A stretch of 64,000 bases of DNA, from the NCBI GenBank assembly GCA_938028665.1, contig CALIMB010000022.1, positions 1 through 64,000 of the forward strand, read 5' to 3'. The position numbers were made by a program, and so were the translations under genes. Below the pieces are notes generated by a model. That model had not been told where the DNA came from. It was given only the letters and a program-made list of their open reading frames with translations, and ran no database searches. Numbering within the stretch: the first letter of the stretch is position 1; every line of letters begins with the position of its first letter. The DNA is from an uncultured Thermomicrobium sp. (lineage in GTDB: Bacteria > Chloroflexota > Chloroflexia > Thermomicrobiales > Thermomicrobiaceae). Of the stretch, positions 43,229 through 52,080 are shown piece by piece.

Positions 43229-43261
43229 CTTGGGCTGTCTCGGCATGGGAGGAGTGATGCG

Positions 43262-44698
43262 ATGGCTCGCGAATATCCATTCTACTGTGCTGGTGAATGG
43301 CGGACTTCACCAAACCGGCTGGAAATCCGCAATCCATACAACGATGAGCTTGTCGGCGTGACCTCAACTGCGACCGACCAGGACTTTGAGGATGCGGTGA
43401 CAGCGGCGCAGCAAGCCTTCGAGGTGACGCGGCGGCTCCAGAGTTACGAGCGGGCTGATATCCTCTTGCGCCTCGCCGAGGGGCTCCGCCGCCGACAGGA
43501 GGAGTTCGCTCGACTGATTGCCCAGGAGGCTGGGAAACCGATTCGCGATGCGCGGGTGGAAGTGCAACGCGGGATTTTCACGCTGACGACTGCGGCGGAG
43601 GAGGCGAAGCGGATCGGTGGAGAGGTGATCCCGCTTGATCTCATGGCGTACAGTCAAGGGCGCTTCGGCTTCACGCGGCGCTTCCCGATCGGTCCGATCG
43701 CCGGCATTTCGCCCTTCAACTTCCCGCTCAATCTTGCGCTGCATAAGATTGCCCCGGCGCTGGCCTCAGGAAACACTATTGTTCTCAAGCCCCCCAGCCG
43801 TGACCCGCTCACAATGCTCACCTTCGCCGAACTTCTCGACGAAGCTGGTGTTCCCAAGGGAGCAGTCAGTATCATGCCGATGGACCGCATTGTTGGTGAC
43901 CGACTGGTCACTGACCAGCGTTTCAAGTTGTTAACTTTCACCGGGTCGCCAGATGTGGGGTGGGATCTGAAAGTACGGGCCGGGAAGAAGAAGGTCGTGC
44001 TCGAGCTTGGCGGGAATGCCGGTGTTATTATCGACCGCACGGCGAACCTGGACGTGGCCATCCCCCGCATCCGTGTCGGTGCCTTCGCGTATGCTGGCCA
44101 GGTCTGCATTTCGGTGCAGCGTGTCTTCGTGCATCGGGCACGGTGGGACGAGTTCGTCGAGCGGTTCGTCGAAGAAGTGAAGAAGATCAAGATGGGTGAC
44201 CCACTGGATGAAACAACTGACCTTGGTCCGATGATTGACGAGAAAGCGGCGCGCCGAACTCAGGATTGGGTCGACTCGGCAGTTGCTGAGGGAGCCAAGG
44301 TGCTGGTGGGAGGGAAGGCGGAAGGGCGATTCTTCCAGCCAACGGTGCTTGTCGATGCCCCAGCGTGGCATCCGGTCTGCAGTCGCGAGGCGTTCGCCCC
44401 ACTTGTCGTCCTCTTCCCCTTCGACGATTTCGAGCAGGCACTCGCGGCGGTGAACGATTCGGTCTACGGCCTCCAGGCGGGCGTCTTCACCGGCAGCCTT
44501 GAACATGCGTTGCGTGCCTTCGAGGTTCTTGAGGTCGGCGGGGTGATCATCAACGACATCCCGACCTTCCGCATCGATCACATGCCGTATGGTGGCGTCA
44601 AGGATTCTGGCCTCAGTCGCGAAGGTCTGCGGTATGCGATTGAAGATATGACAGAACTGCGCCTTGTCGTTTTCAATCGTGTGCCGGAGCTGTCCTGA
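43262..44698 (+). CDS. Aldehyde dehydrogenase, NAD(P)+
   Basis: A 478-residue aldehyde dehydrogenase. The catalytic cysteine is in AGQVCISVQRV and the glutamate in VLELGGNAG; SPFNFPLNLALHK and TFTGSPDVG are the cofactor-binding regions. The chain resembles lactaldehyde/glyceraldehyde or succinate-semialdehyde-type enzymes; the substrate cannot be told. ATG 43262 follows GGGAGGAG. It lies 114 bases after aspA and may be co-transcribed or driven by the weak promoter at 43199. A strong hairpin 41 bases beyond its stop probably ends its transcript. Confidence 0.9.
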   Translation: MAREYPFYCAGEWRTSPNRLEIRNPYNDELVGVTSTATDQDFEDAVTAAQQAFEVTRRLQSYERADILLRLAEGLRRRQEEFARLIAQEAGKPIRDARVEVQRGIFTLTTAAEEAKRIGGEVIPLDLMAYSQGRFGFTRRFPIGPIAGISPFNFPLNLALHKIAPALASGNTIVLKPPSRDPLTMLTFAELLDEAGVPKGAVSIMPMDRIVGDRLVTDQRFKLLTFTGSPDVGWDLKVRAGKKKVVLELGGNAGVIIDRTANLDVAIPRIRVGAFAYAGQVCISVQRVFVHRARWDEFVERFVEEVKKIKMGDPLDETTDLGPMIDEKAARRTQDWVDSAVAEGAKVLVGGKAEGRFFQPTVLVDAPAWHPVCSREAFAPLVVLFPFDDFEQALAAVNDSVYGLQAGVFTGSLEHALRAFEVLEVGGVIINDIPTFRIDHMPYGGVKDSGLSREGLRYAIEDMTELRLVVFNRVPELS

Positions 44699-45069
44699 AG
44701 CGCCAGGCTTCCCGAAGGTTGAAGAATCATCCGACGTGGGCCCCGTACCGCTGCTGCCTCAGTGCGGTACGGGGCCGATCGCTTTATGCATGTTGCCGAG
44801 CGGAATGGCCGTCTTTGCCGGATCGGTCATGTGGATCACCCGTTGCCGAGTGCGGTGAGATGAGCTATGGCTCTGCCTACTGCCACGTGTAGGCCTGCTC
44901 CTGGTCGGGGTGACTCAGGTGTGTCTGGGCAACTCTGGTTACTTGATGTGATGCTCGGCGGGGGTACCCAATACACAATGTCGCACCAGCCAGACAGCCG
45001 GAATCGTCAACATTCGGAGCTGTGGCAGGACGCAAAAACGATCTCGCGATCCCCACGGATGCCTTGAGC
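44699..45069. other. Gene-free stretch after aldehyde dehydrogenase (371 bp)
   Basis: It holds the terminator-like hairpin at 44739-44776. Nothing else was recognised. The next gene is on the opposite strand. Confidence 0.55.
44739..44776 (+). terminator. Strong hairpin after the aldehyde dehydrogenase gene
   Basis: Perfect 13-base arms (GGCCCCGTACCGC and its complement, 44739-44751 and 44764-44776) enclose a 12-nt loop. No clear T run follows, but the stem is strong. It can stop transcripts from either side, being between convergent genes. Confidence 0.65.
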
Positions 45070-45744
45070 TCAGCGCAGCCACCCAGTCTGTACAAGCCAG
45101 GGCAACACAGCGTCGAGGCTAGGCAAGATGGCGTCGGCAGCGTCGAAGCCACTGAGTTCGCACGTATGAGCGTTCGGAACCGCGATACAGCGTAGACCGG
45201 CTGTTCGAGCGGCAATGACACCGAGCGGCGCATCTTCGATCGCGACGCAGTGTTCTGGTGGACAGGCGAGTCGCGCGGCAGCAAGTTGGTAACAGTCTGG
45301 AGCCGGTTTACCGCGGGTGACATCATCACCAGTCACGATAGCTGCAAACGTCTCAGCCAGGCCGAGTTTGCCGAGCACGAGGCTAACGTACTTCCGGTGG
45401 CCGCTCGTCGCTAATCCCAACAGAAGGGAGCGGGCGCGGAGCTCAGCAATCAGCTCGAGTGCGCCCGGCATTGGCTGGAGGTTTCCGGGTATGCTCGCAA
45501 GGAAGAGTTCGTCGCGCTCCTGAGCCGCACGCAGCGGGTCAACTGGTAATTCTAAGGTGTCGACGATAATCCGGGCCGCATCGATCAGGCGTCGACCAAA
45601 GAGCCGAGGGAGAAGGTCGGTGGGAAGTGCACGGCCGAAATGGGCAACGTACTGCTCCCAGGCGGCAAGCTGGAGCGATTCGGAGTCAACCAGGACACCG
45701 TCGAGATCGAAAACGATGGCTGCGAGTCGGCGATCTTGCTGCAT
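45070..45744 (-). CDS. HAD-family phosphatase (beta-phosphoglucomutase-like)
   Basis: A 224-residue hydrolase of the haloacid dehalogenase family. The nucleophile motif is FDLDGVLVDSE at about residues 13-23; motif II is ATSGHRKY; motif III is GKPAPDCYQLA; and IEDAPLGVIAA closes the site. A helical cap of about 60 residues after motif I fits the phosphoglucomutase/phosphatase-like subclass. ATG 45744 lies four bases after the stop of the ADP-ribosylglycohydrolase-like gene, so the two are translated in series. The substrate is unknown; sugar phosphates are common targets. Confidence 0.88.
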   Translation of the reverse strand: MQQDRRLAAIVFDLDGVLVDSESLQLAAWEQYVAHFGRALPTDLLPRLFGRRLIDAARIIVDTLELPVDPLRAAQERDELFLASIPGNLQPMPGALELIAELRARSLLLGLATSGHRKYVSLVLGKLGLAETFAAIVTGDDVTRGKPAPDCYQLAAARLACPPEHCVAIEDAPLGVIAARTAGLRCIAVPNAHTCELSGFDAADAILPSLDAVLPWLVQTGWLR

Positions 45745-45748
45745 CGGC

Positions 45749-46756
45749 TCACCGGACAAGCAACCGGGCGAAGCGGCCCGCGCGCTGCTGGGCAGCCTGA
45801 AAGAGCGCACGAGCGGCTAGAAGGAGAGAAGGGCGGCCCTCAAGCCCTTCGACGAGTGCGGCGGGAAGCCGGGAAGCGCCGAGGTGTGTGCCAGCCAATG
45901 CACCCGTAATCGCACCGCGTGTGTCGGTCGCCCCACCGATATTGACTGCAAGCGTCACTGCCCGAGTGAAGTCATCGTGCGCCGCGGCGAATGCGGCAAA
46001 GGCGCTGGCGACGACCTCATCGACAGCGGCGGATGTTCCCAATGCCGCAAGTGTACGGACGAGCTCAACATCGTTTGGCGGCACAGGATGCGCTGCTGCT
46101 CGGCGGAGACGATGGGCAACGAGGTCCTCATCAATGAAACGGACGACCTCGTCGAGGAGGACTTCGGGAGGTGTGGTGCCCTGGGCCAGTAAGAGGACGG
46201 CATAAGCTACGGCTAGTGCGCCGTTGACCACTTCGGGTTCGGCATGGGTGAGAAGTGTGGCGCGAAGCACATCGCGAACAAGGAGGTCGGGATTGAAACG
46301 ACAAAGTGCGTGCAGAAGGCCGATGGGTGCGGCTCGGGCGGCGGCGCTGCCAGTGGCAGTACCCGGGCCAGCGATACCGCGCTGGAAGTCTCCATGCTCC
46401 GCAGCTGCAGTCAGGGCCCGGCGTGTCGGCTCGTCCAGGAAGCGAGCGGCCGGGCTATCGAGTACTCGGAGGAAGCGATAGCCAGCTGCTGCAACATCAA
46501 GATAGCCACGCGTGCTGATTGCACTCTCCACGAGGCAGAGTGTCAGCTCTGTCTCATCGGTGAACTCGCCGGCCGGAATGATAACGGTTCCATCCTCGGC
46601 AACGAGTGGGACGAACCGATCCAGCCAGGAGTAGCGCTCGGCGATCGCCTCCTGTGTCCAGCCACTTACCGGTGCACCGAGTGCATCGCCGATGGCCAGT
46701 CCCAGCAAGCATCCGGTGAACCGGTCGAGAAGGTCGTGCGCCTCGTGTTGCTGCAC
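45749..46756 (-). CDS. ADP-ribosylglycohydrolase-like protein
   Basis: A 335-residue all-helical protein of the ADP-ribosyl-glycohydrolase (DraG/ARH3-like) family. The motif GLAIGDALGAP is at the N-terminus, and the metal ligands appear as GEFTDETELTL and GGATDTRGAITGALAG. In active enzymes the first site is usually TDDT; here it is TDET, a conservative change. The start GTG 46756 is nine bases after AAGGAG; GTG 46789 would add 11 residues with a weaker ribosome site. The HAD gene follows four bases later. It may remove ADP-ribose from proteins or act on small ADP-ribosyl compounds. Confidence 0.85.
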   Translation of the reverse strand: MQQHEAHDLLDRFTGCLLGLAIGDALGAPVSGWTQEAIAERYSWLDRFVPLVAEDGTVIIPAGEFTDETELTLCLVESAISTRGYLDVAAAGYRFLRVLDSPAARFLDEPTRRALTAAAEHGDFQRGIAGPGTATGSAAARAAPIGLLHALCRFNPDLLVRDVLRATLLTHAEPEVVNGALAVAYAVLLLAQGTTPPEVLLDEVVRFIDEDLVAHRLRRAAAHPVPPNDVELVRTLAALGTSAAVDEVVASAFAAFAAAHDDFTRAVTLAVNIGGATDTRGAITGALAGTHLGASRLPAALVEGLEGRPSLLLAARALFQAAQQRAGRFARLLVR

Positions 46757-47202
46757 TGTCCACGTCTCCTTCGCATTCTTCCTTCTCACAAGTGAAGCAC
46801 GTGACGAGGAATGCGTGCTGAGAATCCGTGCGGTGGCGTGCTAGTGATCGTCTCAGAGTGATGAGACGAGCAGCAAGATCTTCGTGCTCTTGGGAGAACG
46901 GGACGGCTCAGCAGTGAGGTGCGGATGATAGATCTTTTCCACAGGCTGCTGTTTGAATGGAGCGGGCACAGCTACTGCTCCTGAGGTTCGATCCGATTTT
47001 TCCTCGGAAGGACCGTTCGTGGTCAGCTTTGGCATCCTGGTGTCGTACAGTCGTTTTGCGCGGAGCAGCTCTTGCGTTCCGAAACCCGTTGCCAGATACT
47101 CCGGAAAGCGCGAGGGCGTCGCTGTGGTCGAGGTGGAGTCGCCGATGTACGCTCAATGCGGATCGAGCTCGGAGCGTGCCCGAGAGGAGAAAGGAGCGGC
47201 GG
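46757..47202. other. Gene-free divergent stretch (446 bp)
   Basis: No gene is supported. A stem-loop with 8-bp arms and a 6-nt loop lies at 46848-46869. Promoters for the divergent genes must lie here, but none is clear by eye. Confidence 0.5.
46848..46869. promoter_or_regulatory. Stem-loop in divergent region
   Basis: TCGTCTCA and its complement TGAGACGA surround a 6-nt loop, about 90 bases before the ADP-ribosylglycohydrolase-like start. It may be a leader structure or a dimer-binding site. Confidence 0.35.
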
Positions 47203-47556
47203 ATGTATTTGACTGATGCGCTCCAGCGCATCCGCCAACGGCTCGTAGAGAACCGCGCACGACCAGAGACGCTCGCGCTCGTGGATCGCGTGCTGGCGAC
47301 GGCGGAGCGGGCAGGCGGTGAGCAGGCGCAAGTGCGGTCATTGCTTGAGCTGGTGCGGCGGCTGATGCGGACTCCCGAGGCGAACAGCAATATTGTGATC
47401 TACGATGACCTGGCAGTCCTCGAGGAGCAGCTGGCGCAGCAGGCGGCACAGGCAGCGGCAGCACGGGCCCAGCAAGAAGAGCGACCGCTTCCGAAGCCGA
47501 AGAAGTACTACCGTGAGCTGAAAGAACGAGAGCGTCGCAAGCCGGGACAGTCTTGA
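47203..47556 (+). CDS. Small helical protein, unknown function
   Basis: A 117-residue protein, mostly helix, with the segment VRSLLELVRRLMRTPEANSNIVIYDDLAVLEEQLAQQAAQAAAARAQQ in the middle-right part and a basic C-terminus (KPKKYYRELKERERRK). No family is recognised. ATG 47203 follows AGGAGAAAGGAG, a strong ribosome site. It lies 36 bases before the DapB/Ord-like gene and could be the first gene of that operon. The basic tail could bind nucleic acid, which would fit the NYN-domain protein two genes downstream, but this is only inference. Confidence 0.6.
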   Translation: MYLTDALQRIRQRLVENRARPETLALVDRVLATAERAGGEQAQVRSLLELVRRLMRTPEANSNIVIYDDLAVLEEQLAQQAAQAAAARAQQEERPLPKPKKYYRELKERERRKPGQS

Positions 47557-47592
47557 GGCACTGGCCCGCGGAGCGGGGAGGAGGGACAGGGT

Positions 47593-48597
47593 GTGAGCGA
47601 GCCTGTCTATCGAATTGTACAGTTTGGGCTGGGGCCAATTGGGCAAGAACTGGTAAGACTCGCGATTGAGCGGCGGTCCTACAAGATTGTTGGTGCGATC
47701 GACATTGATCCGGCCAAGGTTGGGCGTGACGTTGGGGAACTCATCGGGTTGGGGCGGCCGATTGGTGTGGTTGTCCGGGCAGACGCTGAAGCAACCTTGG
47801 CGGAGACGCGCCCAGACTGTGTCCTTCACGCGACCGGCTCGTACCTCGACCGTGTTTTTCCCCAACTGGAGCTAGCGGTGCGGATGGGCTGCAATGTTGT
47901 CTCGACCTGTGAAGAACTGGTGTTCCCTGCTGCTGGTCATCCCGATCTTGCGGCTCGGCTCAATGCCCTCGCGCGGGAGCGCGGTGTGACGGTACTTGGA
48001 ACGGGTGTCAATCCTGGGTACGTGATGGATACCCTTCCGCTCTTCTTCAGTGGGGTCGCGCAGGCAGTGACGGCTGTCCGCGTGGAGCGGATACAGAACG
48101 CCTCAACGCGTCGCAAACCGCTCCAGGAAAAGATCGGGTCGGGCAAAACAGTTGAAGAGTTCCAGCAGCTCGTTGCCGCGGGAACGGTACGGCACGTTGG
48201 CCTGCGGGAGTCGGCGTATCTCCTCGCAGCCGGCCTGGGCTGGACGATCGAGCACTATGAGGAGCGGATCGAGCCGGTGCTTGCAGAGCGGAGGATTATG
48301 ACACAGTACTTCACGGTGGAACCGGGGCGTGTGTGTGGTGTTGACCAGCTTGGCCGGGCTTTTGTTGCAGGCGAGGAACGCATTACGCTACACCTGCGGA
48401 TGTATCTCGATGCTGACCCGGCCTATGATCGCGTGCGGTTGGAGGGACCAACATCGCTCGAACTTGTAATCCCCGGTGGCCTTCAGGGAGATCGGGCGAC
48501 AACCGCAATTGCCCTCAACGCTGTACCGCGCGTGGTGGAGCACGCCCCTGGACTGGTCACCATGGTTGACCTCCCGCTTGTCACGGCTCGGCATTGA
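47593..48597 (+). CDS. DapB/2,4-diaminopentanoate dehydrogenase-like oxidoreductase
   Basis: A 334-residue NAD(P)-dependent protein with the Rossmann start VQFGLGPIGQELVRLAIE and the dihydrodipicolinate reductase-type C-terminal fold. The segment VLGTGVNPGYVMDTLPL is typical of the Ord/2,4-diaminopentanoate dehydrogenase group. Ord acts in ornithine breakdown in some anaerobes; whether that holds here is unknown since ornithine aminomutase genes are absent. GTG 47593 follows GGGAGGAGGGACAGG. The next coding start lies 39 bases beyond, so it appears to be in one operon with NYN, M20 and aminotransferase genes. Confidence 0.75.
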   Translation: MSEPVYRIVQFGLGPIGQELVRLAIERRSYKIVGAIDIDPAKVGRDVGELIGLGRPIGVVVRADAEATLAETRPDCVLHATGSYLDRVFPQLELAVRMGCNVVSTCEELVFPAAGHPDLAARLNALARERGVTVLGTGVNPGYVMDTLPLFFSGVAQAVTAVRVERIQNASTRRKPLQEKIGSGKTVEEFQQLVAAGTVRHVGLRESAYLLAAGLGWTIEHYEERIEPVLAERRIMTQYFTVEPGRVCGVDQLGRAFVAGEERITLHLRMYLDADPAYDRVRLEGPTSLELVIPGGLQGDRATTAIALNAVPRVVEHAPGLVTMVDLPLVTARH

Positions 48598-48635
48598 TTT
48601 TGCGGCGGTCTTTTGGTTGTAGTGAGGAGGTTTGT

Positions 48636-49268
48636 ATGGTTTTGCCACACCAAACGGATCGCGTCGCCGTCTTTTTCGACATGTCGAACCTCTACTTCAT
48701 TGCGCGGGACCTCGGCGTGCGCATTGACTACTCGCGTCTGCTCGAGTTCTTGGTTGCAGGACGACGCTTGGTCTGCGCCTATGCCTACGTCATGCTTGCC
48801 AGTGAGGAATCGAGCGCAGTCCCCTTCCTCACCTGGTTGCGCCGGAACGGTTTCCGTGTTGTGACGCGAACGTTGCGGCGGGCTGGTGATGGTACGTTGC
48901 GCGGTGATCTCGACCTGGAACTGGCAGTTGACGTCATGCTTCAAGCACCACATGTTGACGTCGTGGTGCTGGTGACGGGAGACGGTGACTACTGCTACCT
49001 GGTTGAGACCGTGCAGCGGCTTGGTCGGCGGGTAGAGATCGCGTCTGCCCCGCGCAACACGGCGGTAGAACTCATGGAGCTTGCGGATTACTACGTCGAT
49101 CTGGAAGCGAATCTGCGCCACTTCAGTCAACCGCGCTTGCCAACCCAAGGGCGGTCAGAGAGTGGTGGAACGAGTCGAGTGGGCGAACAGTGGCGCACGC
49201 AGCAGGAGCCGGATACGGGGGCAGCCTGGGAGGAGCAGGAGTTCGCTGATGACGATCTCGATCGCTGA
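48636..49268 (+). CDS. NYN-domain (PIN-like) protein, LabA-like
   Basis: A 210-residue protein with the NYN/LabA nuclease-like fold. Acidic residues that would hold the metal are in FFDMSNLYF at the start, GDLDLELAVD in the middle, and TGDGDYCYL at about 110. This resembles LabA/YacP-type proteins, which are suspected ribonucleases. A C-terminal tail of about 55 residues is Gln, Ser and acidic rich, without clear fold. ATG 48636 follows GAGGAGGT. It overlaps the M20 peptidase start by 20 bases. Finding a putative RNase inside a metabolic operon is unusual. Confidence 0.85.
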   Translation: MVLPHQTDRVAVFFDMSNLYFIARDLGVRIDYSRLLEFLVAGRRLVCAYAYVMLASEESSAVPFLTWLRRNGFRVVTRTLRRAGDGTLRGDLDLELAVDVMLQAPHVDVVVLVTGDGDYCYLVETVQRLGRRVEIASAPRNTAVELMELADYYVDLEANLRHFSQPRLPTQGRSESGGTSRVGEQWRTQQEPDTGAAWEEQEFADDDLDR

Positions 49269-50385
49269 GTTCGCCACGCGCCGCGACAGGTTGCTGGCCG
49301 AACTCCGCTCTTTGGTCGAGTTGGAGTCACCGAGTACCGACAAGGCCGCTGTTGATCGACTCGTTGCATACGTGCGCGAACGAGCTTGTGGACTTGGGGC
49401 GACAATTGAGGAATATCCGCAACAAGACTACGGTGACCTGACGATCGCAAGCTGGCTGGGCACAAGCGATGCAGCGGTTGAGCCGTTGCTCGTCTTGACA
49501 CATGTCGATACCGTCTGGCCGGTGGGGACGTTGGCTAATCGGCCATTCTGCATTGAAGGAGATCTCGCTTTCGGCCCAGGCATCTACGACATGAAGGCAA
49601 GCGTTGCAATGTTCCTGGAAGCGATGCGCTGGCTACGAGAGCATGGTCTTGCGCACCGACCGATTCGGTGGCTCATCAATACTGAGGAAGAGATTGGTAG
49701 CCCGGTATCAAGACCGCTAATCGAGAGGGAAGCCCAGCGCAGCGCGTTCGTTCTCTGTCTGGAGCCGCCGGCGCCCGGTGGGGCACTCAAGACTGCACGC
49801 AAGGGGGTCGGCATCTTCACACTGCGGATTGTCGGTCGGGCGGCACATGCAGGAGCGGATCCTGAGCGCGGGGTCAGTGCGATTCAGGAGCTGGCAAATC
49901 AAATTCACTACTTCCACAGCTTAAATGATCCGGCCCGCGGCACCACAGTGAATGTGGGAGTTGTCGGTGGTGGAACGCGGAGCAATGTAGTCGCTGCAGA
50001 GGCCTGGGCGCAGATTGACGTGCGGGTGGCAACGCGAGAGGAGGCCGAACGGCTGTGTGCGGCAGTGCTTGCTGCACGCCCATGGCTTCCAGGAACGACC
50101 CTGACAGTCGAGGGCGGGATCAACCGACCACCGATGGAGAGGACGGCGGTGATTGCCGCAGCCTTCGAGCGGGCGCGGGCGATCGGTCGTGAACTTGGTC
50201 TGGAGTTGACCGAAGCAGCGACTGGTGGAGCCAGTGACGGCAACTTCACCGCGGCGCTGGGCATCGCCACGCTGGATGGGCTGGGCTGCCCAGGCGACGG
50301 GGCGCACGCTGAGCACGAACAGATCAGTCTTGCTGGATTGATCGAACGCACCGCCCTTCTTGCAGCGTTGCTGCATCGTCTCTAA
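49249..50385 (+). CDS. M20 family peptidase (carboxypeptidase G2-like)
   Basis: A 378-residue zinc aminoacylase/carboxypeptidase. The metal ligands are in LTHVDTVWP, the bridging aspartate in GPGIYDMKAS, the catalytic glutamate pair in NTEEEIGSP, and the later histidine near the end (GDGAHAEHEQ). The lid domain at about 185-290 holds GRAAHAGADPERGVSAI. The overall chain is close to carboxypeptidase G2 (glutamate carboxypeptidase), not clearly to LysK, which would be the missing hydrolase of the lysine route. ATG 49249 overlaps the NYN gene and is preceded by AGGAG. It may release amino acids for the following aminotransferase. Confidence 0.88.
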   Translation: MTISIAEFATRRDRLLAELRSLVELESPSTDKAAVDRLVAYVRERACGLGATIEEYPQQDYGDLTIASWLGTSDAAVEPLLVLTHVDTVWPVGTLANRPFCIEGDLAFGPGIYDMKASVAMFLEAMRWLREHGLAHRPIRWLINTEEEIGSPVSRPLIEREAQRSAFVLCLEPPAPGGALKTARKGVGIFTLRIVGRAAHAGADPERGVSAIQELANQIHYFHSLNDPARGTTVNVGVVGGGTRSNVVAAEAWAQIDVRVATREEAERLCAAVLAARPWLPGTTLTVEGGINRPPMERTAVIAAAFERARAIGRELGLELTEAATGGASDGNFTAALGIATLDGLGCPGDGAHAEHEQISLAGLIERTALLAALLHRL

Positions 50386-50430
50386 AGAAAGCATGGGACG
50401 GATGAGGCGCAGAGGAAAGGACGATGAATC

Positions 50431-51708
50431 ATGCGGCTAGAAGTTGATCCGCTGCAGATTGTCCCGCGGGTGCTGGCCCGGTATTCCTCCGTCGTTGTGG
50501 ATCGGGCTGAGGGGCTTTATGTGTGGGACGTGAACGGCGAGCGCTGGATGGACTTCACCTCTGGTATCGCTGTCGTGAATACGGGACACTGCCATCCACG
50601 CGTTGTTGCAGCGATCCGCGAGCAGGCGGGGAAGATTATCCACGCGCAGGCCAATATCCTCATTCACGAACCGATGCTTCGGCTCTCACAACTGATTACT
50701 GCAACGCTTCCACCGAAACTCAACCAGGTCTTCTTCACCAACTCAGGTGCGGAAGCGGTGGAGGGAGCGGTCAAGCTGGCTAAGGTCGCAACTGGTCGTC
50801 CGGCAGTCATCGCCTTTCGCGGTGCCTTCCATGGACGCACGCATCTCGCCATGGCGCTGACAAGTTCGCGGGTGAAGGTGCGTGGCCACTATGAGCCGCT
50901 CGTCCCCTCGATCTACTACGCACCGTATCCATATCCGTTCCGGAATCCCTACAATGTGCCACCTGAGGATGTGGATCTTGTCTGTATTGCCGAGCTCGAG
51001 CGGCTTTTCCAGACCATGGTCATGCCAGACGACGTTGCCGCGATCATCGTGGAGCCGATGCTCGGGGAGGGCGGCTATATCCTACCGCCGAAGCGATTCC
51101 TCCAGAACCTGCGCGCCATCTGCGACCGTTACGGCATCCTGCTCATCGTGGATGAGATCCAGACCGGGGTCGGTCGGACCGGTCGGATGTGGGCCTTTGA
51201 GCACTTTGAGATTGTGCCGGACATTGTCACGATGGCGAAGGGGATTGCCTCCGGGTTGCCGCTCGCTGCGGTGGTGGCGAACCGTGAGTTGATGGATCGC
51301 TGGGAACCTGGTGCGCACGGTGGGACATATGGCGGGAACGCCGTGGCTTGTGCGGCGGGAGTGGCAACCTTTGAAGTGATGCGTGAGGAAAAGCTGCCAG
51401 AGAATGCCGCCCGTATCGGCAGTTATCTGATGGCGCAGCTCCGCGAGATGCAGCAGGAGTTCCCCGTCATTGGAGAGGTCCGTGGCCTCGGATTGATGAT
51501 CGGTGTGGAACTGGTCAAGCCGGATCGTTCCCCCAACGGTGAGGGGGTCAAGCGGGTGCTTCAGCGGGCGCAGGAACTCCGGACGTTACTCATTACTGCA
51601 GGTGAGTACGACCAGGTGATCCGTGTCATTCCGCCATTGATCATCACCCAAGAGCAGGCGGACACATTCTTGGACGTCTTTGCCGAAGCACTAAAAGCAG
51701 CAGGGTAA
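50431..51708 (+). CDS. Class III aminotransferase (4-aminobutyrate/ornithine type)
   Basis: A 425-residue PLP aminotransferase. The coenzyme sites are [15 protein letters not shown], the aspartate in IVDEIQTGVGRTG, and the Schiff-base lysine in MAKGIASGLPLAAVV; GGTYGGNAVACAAG follows. The form fits GabT-like and ornithine/acetylornithine-type enzymes with a broad range of omega-amino substrates. It lies 45 bases after the M20 gene and is the last gene of the operon. It is distinct from lysJ (2885). A weak hairpin (GCAACC/GGTTGC) lies about 80 bases beyond the stop. Confidence 0.88.
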   Translation: MRLEVDPLQIVPRVLARYSSVVVDRAEGLYVWDVNGERWMDFTSGIAVVNTGHCHPRVVAAIREQAGKIIHAQANILIHEPMLRLSQLITATLPPKLNQVFFTNSGAEAVEGAVKLAKVATGRPAVIAFRGAFHGRTHLAMALTSSRVKVRGHYEPLVPSIYYAPYPYPFRNPYNVPPEDVDLVCIAELERLFQTMVMPDDVAAIIVEPMLGEGGYILPPKRFLQNLRAICDRYGILLIVDEIQTGVGRTGRMWAFEHFEIVPDIVTMAKGIASGLPLAAVVANRELMDRWEPGAHGGTYGGNAVACAAGVATFEVMREEKLPENAARIGSYLMAQLREMQQEFPVIGEVRGLGLMIGVELVKPDRSPNGEGVKRVLQRAQELRTLLITAGEYDQVIRVIPPLIITQEQADTFLDVFAEALKAAG

Positions 51709-51972
51709 AGGAACAAGTGGTGTGTCGGTCAGGGGCGGCACGTTCCTCTGACGGGTTATCCCAGGAACTGGCTGCCTAGCGCTGGCAACCCCTTGGGGGC
51801 TGATTGCTTCGGTTGCAGTACGGACCATCCCGAACGACGAACTGATCTATCTAAGGACGGCTTATGGGTACTTCGGAGAGTCCCGAAGACAGCCGGGGAA
51901 GTGCTGCGAGAGAGCTTCGGTCAGCGAATTTCCGAAGTAGTGCGGTAACTTGTCTGCTCGGATGGGGCGAAA

Positions 51973-52074
51973 GTTGTTGAGGTTCAGTCCCATTTGAGAT
52001 GGGGAAGCGTGCTTGAACCGCCGCACTGACTTATTGTCGTTACCGAGGTTGAGCCCCATGTGAGATGGGGAGAC
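51973..52074 (+). CRISPR. Degenerate two-repeat CRISPR-like array
   Basis: Two 36-bp units (51973-52008 and 52039-52074) match at 28 of 36 bases and are separated by a 30-bp unique spacer. Each has a central hairpin: CCCAT/ATGGG in the first and CCCCAT/ATGGGG in the second, where the base change keeps pairing. The shared ends, GTT at the left and GGGGA at the right with a final C, fit CRISPR repeats of class 1 systems. No cas gene is in the window, and only two units remain, so this is best seen as an array remnant or a solo element. Confidence 0.55.
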
Positions 52075-52080
52075 ATGGGC

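Noticed and set aside
46957-47202. N-terminal extension of the 47203 gene by 82 residues
   Set aside because: The extension has unlikely composition and the strong AGGAGAAAGGAG site points to ATG 47203.
49249-50385. Assignment of the M20 peptidase as LysK
   Set aside because: The sequence is closer to carboxypeptidase G2, and the gene is 45 kb from the lys operon.
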